A stretch of DNA of 64,000 bases, taken from Carettochelys insculpta (taxonomy: Eukaryota > Chordata > Testudines > Carettochelyidae). Below, piece by piece: positions 11,311 to 64,000 of the stretch. A program made the translations under genes and the position numbers. Below the pieces are notes generated by a model. It did no database searches, was not told the DNA's origin, and saw nothing but the letters and a program-made list of their open reading frames with translations. The stretch lies in the NCBI RefSeq assembly GCF_033958435.1, contig NC_134137.1:225969501-226033500 (forward strand), read 5' to 3'. Every line of letters starts with the position of its first letter. Positions within the stretch are counted from its first letter, which is position 1.

Positions 11311-12350
11311 GACAGAAGAAACAGATGCTAGCTAAGCTAACGCGGCAAGACAATTTGAGAATTAATTTTTGAGGATTAATTCCTAAGGCTTAGCATGTCC
11401 TCAAATTGTCCATCTGTTGCACTATCATAAAACCCAATAAAGCAGAACAATTGAAAGTCGCAGGAAACCCATGACACCTAAAGATACCAAGATGGTTTAC
11501 ATGTGGATTCCTCCCTGCCTGCTCCAGGATCAAGTATGATCCCTATCATGAGTGACTATTTGACTGCAAACTAATCTCTGTTGGTCTTTAAAGTTTGCAG
11601 CCAAAAGACGCTACACCCTCAGCACCAAGATATAGGGGAACACTTAGGTGAAGTATAACTTTCAAACCCAGTTATGACTTCTTAAAAACCAGATAATTTG
11701 ATCGTTTCACTGATGACTGCCACACCGACATTATCAAGCCAATGAGCTTGTCTAGTGAAGGTGAGTAGACACTGGAAAAAGGTGCTATGCAGGAATAAGG
11801 TTCAGAGGACTTGGAGGTTGTATAGCCATATGGAATGGGAGGGATTTAGGTTGGCTTACTAGGAACGATTCTTTCACTTTCCAGTTGTGGGATTGTGTAT
11901 CCACTTATGTAATTTCCAGGTACATACATCTTACATCAGCCACATTTCTTAAAAGCAGAGATGGGTCTAACCCAGAGAGTTCAAATCCAAATGTAGATGC
12001 AAACTTCCCCAAAATTCAGACAGCTCATATATGAGGTTCTGGTTCCACTCATCACACAGCTGCATCAGAGCAGCAGAGTTCAGAGCTGGATAATCTGAAA
12101 GCTCTGGGGTCAGGAATCCGTGTTCCACTTCAGCCCACTTGGTATGACCCTCAGGGTTTGGGTTCTGATTTGGATCTGAACATTGGAACTTTGGGCCAGA
12201 TGTTCTCGTTCTGACCCACCTGTATTTCTAACCAGTCAGCGACCTTGCCTGAGTTTGGAGCCTGCAGTGACATGCCAATCTAGGCAGGTTTTGCGTGGTT
12301 GGTTGCAGTTGCTTTGCACAGGTCTGCATGAAGGGAATAGTCTTTCATTA
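11310..12350. other. 3' flank interval, nothing recognised
   Basis: No gene or recognisable repeat was seen between the MITE and the presumed end of the CASQ2 transcript. Confidence 0.4.
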
Positions 12351-12997
12351 CATGGATAATTGAGATTTTTTAATTACCAACCTTAAAAAAATAACACGGT
12401 GTTTATGATGTCATTTGCGATGTAGCACCAGACCCCCAAAGCATGCTTTGTGGGATATTGTGGTCTTTGCTGTGCTGTTTAGCTGAGCCGCTGTGATGGA
12501 TGTTTTGTTCATAAGATGGTCAGTATTCCTTCGTGGCCTCTCTTGTGTCTTACAATGAGACTAGGTCTTAATATATAAGAAGCCAAGTAGCATGGACATA
12601 TAAATAAGTTACAAACTCTCTTTGGTGGCTTGGAGAAAGGCCATCTGCCCATTACCCAGTAGTAAATCATAAAAACTTCAGGGGAAATTCCCCACAGATT
12701 TCGGTTGTGTGCGTTGTGGGGACGTATTTTTCAGCAGTGCTGAACATCTGCAGCTGTTGTTGATTTTGCTGAGAACTGTGGGCATTCAGAACCACCGAAA
12801 CCCAGCCACAATGAGGTTTTTTTTTTGTCATGTCAGGCGCAGGCAGGATGAGCTGGACAGAGGAGATAAGTGCTCAGTGACCACTGAAAACAGTCTTTGA
12901 AAGTCCTAGCAGGAGGGACAGCCGTTTCTGAGACACAGCAACATGCCCCAAGTGAAAACAGGTCACTGTCCAGAAAATAAACTGTACAGAGTCAAAT
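12350..12997 (-). other. CASQ2: Probable CASQ2 3' UTR
   Basis: This stretch follows the TAG in the sense of transcription and has no recognised repeat apart from a short A-run (in mRNA sense) near 12811-12830. Its lower boundary is set only by the candidate poly(A) signal at 12369-12374. The real 3' end could lie further along. Confidence 0.45.
12369..12374 (-). promoter_or_regulatory. Candidate poly(A) signal ATTAAA
   Basis: ATTAAA on the minus strand lies about 625 nt after the CASQ2 stop. I saw no minus-strand AATAAA between the stop and this point, so this is the first common signal available. No downstream GU-rich element was scored. Confidence 0.35.
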
Positions 12998-57169
<44,172 letters not shown>

Positions 57170-57380
57170 TGGGAGACAGCGTGGGGTGTCTTTTCTTGTA
57201 TAGCTGAGCATGGCAGGGAACAGAGACAGCAGAAACCAAAGGCTCAGGAGGAAGTTTGAACTGAGTGTGTGTTTCTTCTGCCTTCCTAACAATCAGTGCA
57301 GACTCCCCAAAGCCAGTGGGAAGCAGCAGACTTTGCGATCCTGGGCTGAAGACAAAGAGACAGACAGGAGAAGCTGTGAG
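57170..57380 (-). other. CASQ2: Probable CASQ2 5' UTR
   Basis: This is the sequence between the start codon and the inferred promoter. It contains an in-frame upstream ATG at 57211-57209 with no intervening stop. The transcription start is not visible. The upper boundary is placed about 25 nt past a TATA-like TATGTAA at 57404-57398. Confidence 0.35.
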
Positions 57381-57397
57381 GCCAAGCCCTGGATACC

Positions 57398-57472
57398 TTA
57401 CATAGCTCTGTCCAGCTCCTGTGTCATTAGGAACTCCATTTTTAGGAAGCAGTTGTTTCAGGCTAAAAATAA
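57398..57472 (-). promoter_or_regulatory. Putative CASQ2 proximal promoter: MEF2 site, CArG-like element, E-box, TATA-like box
   Basis: About 230-305 bp upstream of the start codon are four motifs. The first is CTAAAAATAA (57463-57472), an exact match to the MEF2 consensus YTAWWWWTAR. The second is CAGTTG (57450-57455), an E-box. The third is CCATTTTTAGG (57436-57446), CArG-like but with seven rather than six A/T bases. The fourth is TATGTAA (57404-57398 on the minus strand), TATA-like. MEF2 and SRF control of heart sarcoplasmic-reticulum genes is established. Use of these exact sites is inferred. Confidence 0.5.
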
Positions 57473-58787
57473 ACCCTGCAATGAATAAAAAGGACAGATA
57501 TGACACCATTGAGGGACTTGCTGGCACTCTGCATCATCTGAGCGAGGGAGAGGGAGTGGAGGATGTTGAGATTAGGAGCAAGGCAGGCAGGCGTTTTCCA
57601 GAGAAAGGGGAATCAAGGCACCATCCACTTTATTAGGAGGTTAAAAATAAAACAGTTGCTGGGACACCAAGGGGTATCTTTCCTTCTTGGCACCGTGGCT
57701 CATGCCTAGATATCACAGTAATTAGGGACTGATCAATCAGTCTTAAGGATATAAGTGGGATTAAATGTTTCATGATAGTGATTCTGATTCAAACTTCAAG
57801 GACAAATTCTTCTCCTCAGGCTCCAGGGAGTAGAGACAAGGGAGGACTTGGGGAGTTTGCCCCTTCTTCTGAGATATTAAGCAAAGGTCGTTGCTGAGGT
57901 TCAGATCAGCCACACACTTGTCCTATTTCAGTTTCTTCTAGTCTCTGCGGAGATTCATGGGCTTTGGTGAAGCTTGGTCCTTACCATCTCCTGGATACCT
58001 GTGATCCTGGAAGACTTGGAAACTTACCTTGCCTTTTCAGGTGCCCAGAGTAATTAACATGCATCCAGACCCCCTCCCCACATTACTAAGATGTGACTGA
58101 TGCATTCTGATGTCAAACGACAAGACTGGCAGGTCTGACTGCTCATGCTTTGTGCCCAGCAGCTGTGAGATATGGGCAGAAGTCAGGGATCCCATCAGGA
58201 CATTGGACAGAGGCCATATGTCTTTGCTGGTCCTCCTGGGAGGCTGGGGGCCACCAGCTGTTGCTCACACTCCTACACAATGCAGCCGGTGTGGATGAAA
58301 TCCCTGTCAAGTGATTCCCCTCATTCCTTCATCTTCCTGGCCAGCAGATGAGGCTGGCTGAATGCACCTTCTCCCCAGGGACTTTCAGTTTTGGGGTGCC
58401 TCATGTCTCAGTCCTGCAGCCCCTTTTCCATTCCAGCTACATGAAGCCACTGAGACCGACCACATGAGAGGCTGAAGGATGCTGATGCCCCTCTTTTTGT
58501 GTCTTGCTGTCCTCTGACCCAGACACCACTGCTGCCAGACTCCCCTGCCCCTCTCCCCAAATATCTGGCAATAATGGGGAGCTGGAATAAAGCCAGCTGG
58601 CTGCAGCTCAGCCCAGAGAAGATGGTGGTGATGCTGATCTGCAGGGAGAAATGTTTTAAAGGCTACTGAAATACAGTGAATCGGAGGGGGTCCACAGCCC
58701 TGGGGCTTAGCAGATGTCCTTCGGCTTCTCCATTCCTAGATGTTAGTCGATGGCTGGGTAATGAGTGGTTTGTGAGCCTAGCTACAT

Positions 58788-59035
58788 CCAAGTCTTTGAC
58801 TGCTAGGACTGACAGTCCCTTCACAACGGGCAGCCAAAATGGCTGACGGATGCCTCAGAGATCCACCTGCGTCTTAACTGCTTGTACATACTGTCCCTTC
58901 GCAGTGGGCAGCCAGGAAGGCTGACGGGTGCCCCAAAGGTTGGTGCAGAGAGCTTATTCCACCCAAGTCTTTAACTGCTAGGACAGACTGTCCCTTCACA
59001 GTGGGCAGCCAGGAAGGCTGACGGGTGCCCCAGGA
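58788..59035 (+). repeat. Three-unit tandem repeat
   Basis: The core 'gggcagccaggaaggctgac' recurs at about 58909 and 59003, with a diverged first copy near 58838. 'aagtctttgactgctaggac' and 'aagtctttaactgctaggac' precede units 1 and 3. Unit spacing is uneven, about 77 and 97 bp. Confidence 0.85.
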
Positions 59036-61249
59036 GTCTGTCCCGTGGAGGTAACACGATTCAGCGCTCAGCTTTTTACTGCACCTTACCACTGACCAGG
59101 CTGATATAGCCAAACGGCTAAGGTTCTTTGTTTGTGTTCAGCCAAGTTACAGTAACTGGAAGGAATCAGGCTGAAAGCTTAAATGGTTCTTATTTTATTA
59201 AAAGCAGAAATAAGAAATTTTAATGGTTACAAGATTATTGCTCTATCTTCTTAACTATGAGTAGGATGATACATATGGTATACCAATTAGATTACAAATG
59301 AAAGTTACACATTTGGGGACAAAATGCCTCAGCCTACAGAGCTCTTACTATTAAATGTGCACAAAATACATTGCAGGTATAATTCTCACCCCTGTGTCCT
59401 CAGACTTCGGCGTAGCCAGCGTCTTTCACTCAATCCCTCGGGAGGAAGAGTATGAGGAGGGCATCCCCTGGGTCCTCGGGAGGCAATGATCTTACCCAAC
59501 CGGCAGGTATAGGTAATTGGAGCTCAGTTAGAGTGGGCTGCCGGACCCTTCTTTCTACCCCTTGGGTCACGTACACTCTTCCTTATCTAAAGGTACCAAT
59601 TGTACTGGTTCGCCTTTGTGACGCCAGTTCTTACAAGGGAGTTTCAACTTAATTTACACTTGTAAGACAGAGATAACTAAATCATTAAGACAGGACTTTC
59701 TTTTTGTATGGGCATGAGATTCCTCTCCTGGGACGATATGTAGGTGTATGAATTATCAGTACCAGCCAAGGGCAGTTTGAGGCCCTATGGTCATCGGCTG
59801 GCCTGTTAGCCCTCTTATCTGTGGTCTTCCATCCAGGGTCATGATGAGGCAGCACATCTGTGCTCTGAGGCATTAAAGACTGTGCTTGAGACTAGCACAT
59901 CTGTGCTCCCAGGCATCTAAACTGTGCTGTTTCCTTTTGTCCTTTGTGCTCTGAGGCACCTAAGAGGGGTAAGATGGAGTAGAGCAGGGGGATTCTGTCT
60001 GGCTACATTAGACTCACCAATTCCTTTAGTCATGCAAACAACACTCCTGCCTCTACAGCGGTAGAGGCTGTCAGATACAGTTGTCACTTCAACCATCCAC
60101 ACCTTCATAGCCTTTCAGCTGCTCCACAGTGCTGTGGTCCGTGTGAGGCTACATGTGGAAGCCACCCAGAAGCTCCATCTGATGAGTCACCTCCCTTCTG
60201 AGTGACCCAGGATCCTCTCCCTGCCTTAGCTCTGTATTGCCTGTAGGGTGAAATTCAAGCGGTGCCGCTTACCAGAGGCAAAGACCTGGAAGACTGAGGC
60301 CCATATTTTCTTAAAAGCCTCCTCACACTCTCCTACATCCCCCCAGAGGACAAAGTGGGCTGGCCACCCCAGGCGCTGTGCTTTTGGGGGCCCCATGGCA
60401 GCCACCCCACCCATCCTATGGATGCACAGAGAAGGATTACCGGGGTTGGGGGTGGGGATGGTGTGGACAGGCGGCAGCAGTAGCTGCTGGGGACCACCGC
60501 CCCTTAGCCTGCTGAGCACTCTCCATATGGTGCTCCAGTCCACCTCCCAGCCCACCTGAGCTTGGCTTCTCCATGGGCAGCTGGGAGCTTGAGAGAGCAG
60601 AATACAAGGTGTTCCTGGACAGGCCTCCATTTCTGAAATAACCTTCCTACTGCAACATGGACAAGCACAACCCTGGCCGTTTTTAGGAGGAGTTGCAAGA
60701 CTCTTCTAGCTGATGAGCGGACACATGACAATGATCATTCACTGGATGCTTAGGCTGTAAAATTAGAATTTGGATCGTAAGCGCCTCGGAATAGGGAATA
60801 GGTCATTTGTCTCCAACAAACTAAATACATTTCTGATGCCATACAAACCCCTGCCAGTAACAGCATGTTTTAAAGCACATGCATAAGCCAGACACCATCG
60901 TAAAATGAAACTCATTGGAATTTGTTGCCTTGACTTTTTAAAATCAGGTTTCCAAAGCCTGCTCTTCTTTCTTTGCAGTAGGTCACAGAAGTTAACAGAG
61001 TGGGCTCCTTTCTTATTTCTTGAGCTATTTTTAAAGCGGTCACTGCTTAAATATAGACACAACCCCCATTCTTTCATGTTTTTTTTTAACATGAGTTTAG
61101 TTCTCGTGAAAGGTACTGATTTATTAGCCCTGGAGGATGAACACCGCAGTTTTATCTTCTGTGTATGTGTATTTAATCCATGCACACATACACACTGGGG
61201 TAGCAACAGGGCAAACTTCTCTTTCTAGTGTGCTTCTAGTCTCAGGGAG

Positions 61250-61362
61250 ATTAGCTGTGTTAGTCTGTAGCTTCACAAAACAAAGCAAGCAGTCCTGGCG
61301 CACCTTAAAGACCATAAATAAAGCGGGTAGTCTGTAAGGTGCGCCAGGACTGCTTGCTTTGT
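61250..61362. repeat. Inverted duplication of the high-copy repeat (tight hairpin)
   Basis: Arms 61280-61312 and 61330-61362 pair at 32 of 33 bases around a 17-nt loop. The flank 'ttagctgtgttagtctgtag' identifies the same repeat family as at 26709. Confidence 0.9.
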
Positions 61363-62650
61363 CTAGTTTGCCTCTGTGGAGGGACCTTCTGTAGCAATGT
61401 AATTGTCACTCAGGGTGAAAGTAATTTAAAAATCTTACCCACATGGGGGCCTGGCTCCAGCCAGCCCTTCTGCGCTGCACAGCGCGCATCTCCGCCAGGG
61501 CTCCAGCGATTTAAAGAGCCTGCAGCTTTGGCCACTGCTATGGTAGTGGCCATGGCAGACAGCCCACCAGTCCAAGCCCCAGGACAGCTGCACTTTTTGC
61601 CCCCTGTCAGGGACCCTGAACCCCACCTGTCGGTGGCCCTGCTGGGAGGGTTGCAGAGTGCTGCAACAGCAGCGGCCTAACAGCGTTCCCTTTCCCCTCC
61701 CCGTTAGCGGCCTGGGAGCGGTGGACAAAATGGGCAGTGATGTTAAAGCACTACTGTGGCGGCACTTTAAAGTCATCTGCATAAGGGGCCCGCACTAGCG
61801 GCCATGTCTTCGCAGTACACCACACTGGGCCACTTTTGCCTTCGTCATCCGTGGTCCACGTATTCCTTACCCTTTCCCCGGAGTGTGTCAGCTAGGCCGT
61901 TGGGCCACTCAGTGCTAATTGTGATGGTTGCTTGTGTGATATTTTTTTAAATGTGCCCACCTGAAGCTCTGGACACCTATCCATGGTGGAGTCAACTGTC
62001 TATTTGTGAAGTAGAACTCGCAAGGGGTGACACTCCAGAAGGTTTGGAGGGTCACACAGGCCCTGCTCCTCCCCAAATTCTGAACGATTATCTGAACAAT
62101 CTGAATCCCAGGAGGCTACAAAGCTGGGATGCAGATGTCAGCCAAACAGACTTTTCCTTGGTATTTTGTAGAGCTGGGCCTGTGCCAAACCCAGGATCCC
62201 AACACCCCTGAATTTTTGGGGACATTTGACTGCAGTCTTGAACTCTATAATGAGACAAACCAAAAATCCCACATACAAATATCCCTGAACTTTGGGATGT
62301 TCGCAGTCTCCAGCTCGATTTGGTGCTTTGACCTGACCTCTGTTGTTTTAACTCTTCTACTTCCATGCCCAGCTGGAAACAGGACAAAGAAAACCATGCA
62401 AGGAGGAAAAAGTTAAACTAACTGGTCTGACCTTCCAAACAGCTTTGTTTCAGGTAAACGGGGTAGCTCAGGCTGTTGGTAAAGCAACAGACAGAAGCAG
62501 AAGGCTGGTCTAGTGGCTACATCACTTAATCTGGCTCTGTGATTTCCGTTTGTACAATTGGGATAACAGCACTGCCCTGCCTCCACAAGCCCCCAGACTG
62601 TTAAATCTTCAGACACTAGGGAATTGGAAACCATATTACCACCTGGTGCC

Positions 62651-62837
62651 CAGTGTTCCCTCTAATTTTTTCCATCCCTGTGCAGAATAAATTTTGTTAT
62701 TTGCCCCTGGGCATGCGTGGCTATGCACCACCAATAGAGACACATGCTGCCAACTGTGGGCATTCTGCATATCCGCTGGGCCGCGCCTGAATCTCTTCCT
62801 GGCGGTTGCCCAAGCACTCAGCTTACAGAGAACACTG
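62651..62837. mobile_element. hAT MITE, 'cagtgttcc' family, copy 3 (187 bp)
   Basis: It starts 'cagtgttccctctaattttt' and ends 'cttacagagaacactg', sharing the interior 'caccaccaatagagacacat' with the copies at 36622 and 38727. The flanks share 'ggtgcc'. Confidence 0.8.
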
Positions 62838-62944
62838 GGGGGTGCCATCATTTTATACACTACGTTTGAAAATGGAGCATCATCCTTGCCCTGCTAACCA
62901 TCACAGGAGCTTTGCATTGGAAGACTGTCCGAGGATCCATGTAA

Positions 62945-63382
62945 AATGAGGGGCTAAATATCATACTTCCCCTATATAAAACTATGGTACGCCCACATCT
63001 TGAGTACTGCATGCAGATGTGGTCTCCTCACCTCAAAAAAGATATATTGGCGTTAGAAAAAGTTCAGAAAAGGGCAACTAAAATGATTAAGGGTTTGGAA
63101 CGGGTCCCATATGAGGAGAGGCTAGAGAGACTGTGACTTTTCATCTAGAAAAGAGGAGACTGAGGGGCGATATGATAGAGGTATATAAAATCACGAATGG
63201 TGTGGAGAAAGTGAATACAGAAAAGTTATTTACTTGTTCCCATAATATAAGAACTAGAGGACACCAAATGAAATTAATGGGTAGCAGGTTCAAAACTAAT
63301 AAAAGAAAATTTTTCTTCACACAGCGCACAGTCAGCCTGTGGAACTCCTTGCCAGAGGACGCTGTGAAGGCCAGGACTCTAA
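62945..63382 (+). mobile_element. CR1 LINE, C-terminal reverse-transcriptase region
   Basis: The reading contains RPHLEYCMQMWSP, then [20 protein letters not shown], then [26 protein letters not shown] and [14 protein letters not shown], the conserved end of CR1 ORF2. An in-frame stop interrupts it near 63135. It is cut at 63382 by a MITE end. Confidence 0.85.
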
Positions 63383-63425
63383 AGCTACATCTACACGTGT
63401 ATGCTACATTGAAATATTCCATGAG
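63383..63425 (+). mobile_element. Solo MITE end joined to CR1
   Basis: 'agctacatctacacgtg' followed by 'tatgctacattgaaat' matches the reverse complement of the right end of the MITE at 1438-2131. No partner end was seen before the window closes. Confidence 0.6.
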
Positions 63426-64000
63426 GCCATGATTTCCCTCTGTGTTTCTTCTCTAGTTACGGTGCTGTAGACTGGAGAGAGGCCAGCCTTCCCCTCCCTC
63501 CTTCTCCCACCCCTGCAAACACAGGGAAAGAGTGGGCAATACCCACAAGCCGTGTCTCTTCTCAGTGTGTGTGTGATGGGAAGAAGTTTGGAATGTACGT
63601 TATCTCAGCTCCCACCCCATCACCACCTCAATGCTGACATTCTCCCCTTTGTTTCCCTGCCTCGGGGGCATTGCCGATGAACTTTCCAGCTATGTCAGAT
63701 ACAAATGGCTCCAACCAATCTGGCTGACTTTTCCCCAGGCTTTGGGATTGAAGGTTCTGCATCAGCTAATCTCTTTGCAAGCCGCTAAGACCTTGCATGT
63801 CTTCCAAGACAGGAGTATTCAGAAAATGTGCCTTTTGCCACAAGCTGGCCTCATTACAGGACTCCTGATCATCAAGCAAGGTCACAGTTTGTAATAACTC
63901 GGGGAATATTACTATTATTAGCACTGAAGCCCTAGAGAACCATCACGACCTTATGGGAAGCTGAAAAAACCGTTCTCATTTCCAAGGCAATTTTGCAGCT

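Larger units (their letters stand above)
57500..64000. other. Upstream flank of CASQ2, no recognised gene
   Basis: Beyond the promoter I see tandem repeats, one inverted duplication, a hAT MITE, CR1 and a MITE end, all listed separately. NHLH2, the usual upstream neighbour in mammals, is not visible. Confidence 0.5.

Noticed and set aside
1..12350. Exons of VANGL1, the expected neighbour beyond the CASQ2 3' end in mammals
   Set aside because: No frame resembling Vangl protein was found. The gene presumably lies outside the window if synteny holds.
57500..64000. NHLH2 or another upstream neighbour
   Set aside because: No helix-loop-helix frame was seen. The only protein-like reading is the CR1 fragment.

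Overview
This is nuclear DNA from a sauropsid vertebrate, most likely a turtle. One large, intact, spliced gene accounts for nearly all the coding sequence: CASQ2, cardiac calsequestrin, on the minus strand. All eleven coding exons can be read, from the start codon at 57169 down to the stop codon at 12998. Joined, they total 1,224 nt with consistent splice phases and no internal stop, giving a 407-residue protein. It has a signal peptide, the thioredoxin-like calsequestrin body, one N-glycosylation sequon at Asn335 and a long Asp-rich Ca2+-binding tail. The turtle call rests on the repeats: CR1 LINE fragments, several Harbinger-type MITE families with 'ggctatgtctacac'-like ends, a high-copy repeat carrying 'gtctataaggtgccacagga', hAT and pogo-type MITEs, and old MIR fragments. 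Recognition of the repeat families is from memory, so turtle rather than crocodilian is an inference.

Layout: 1-12,350 is the 3' flank and contains no host exon I can support. Its first 5.7 kb hold a dead Harbinger-type transposon: a HARBI1-like transposase remnant on the plus strand and a Myb/SANT-like remnant on the minus strand, pulled apart by later insertions. 12,350-12,997 is the presumed CASQ2 3' UTR. 12,998-57,169 is CASQ2, with ten introns (intron 1 is 18.5 kb) full of repeats. 57,170-57,500 is the presumed 5' UTR and proximal promoter, with a consensus MEF2 site, a CArG-like element and an E-box in about 40 bp. 57,500-64,000 is upstream flank with tandem repeats, a hAT MITE and a CR1 fragment ending in a piece of another MITE.

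The protein is expected to buffer Ca2+ in the junctional sarcoplasmic reticulum of heart muscle. The muscle-type promoter motifs fit that role. Most of the structural interest lies in the transposons: nested insertions with readable target-site duplications, foldback elements, and two independent inverted duplications of the same repeat. I found no operons, CRISPR arrays, rRNA, functional tRNA or convincing second protein-coding gene, and I see no clearly new biological system.
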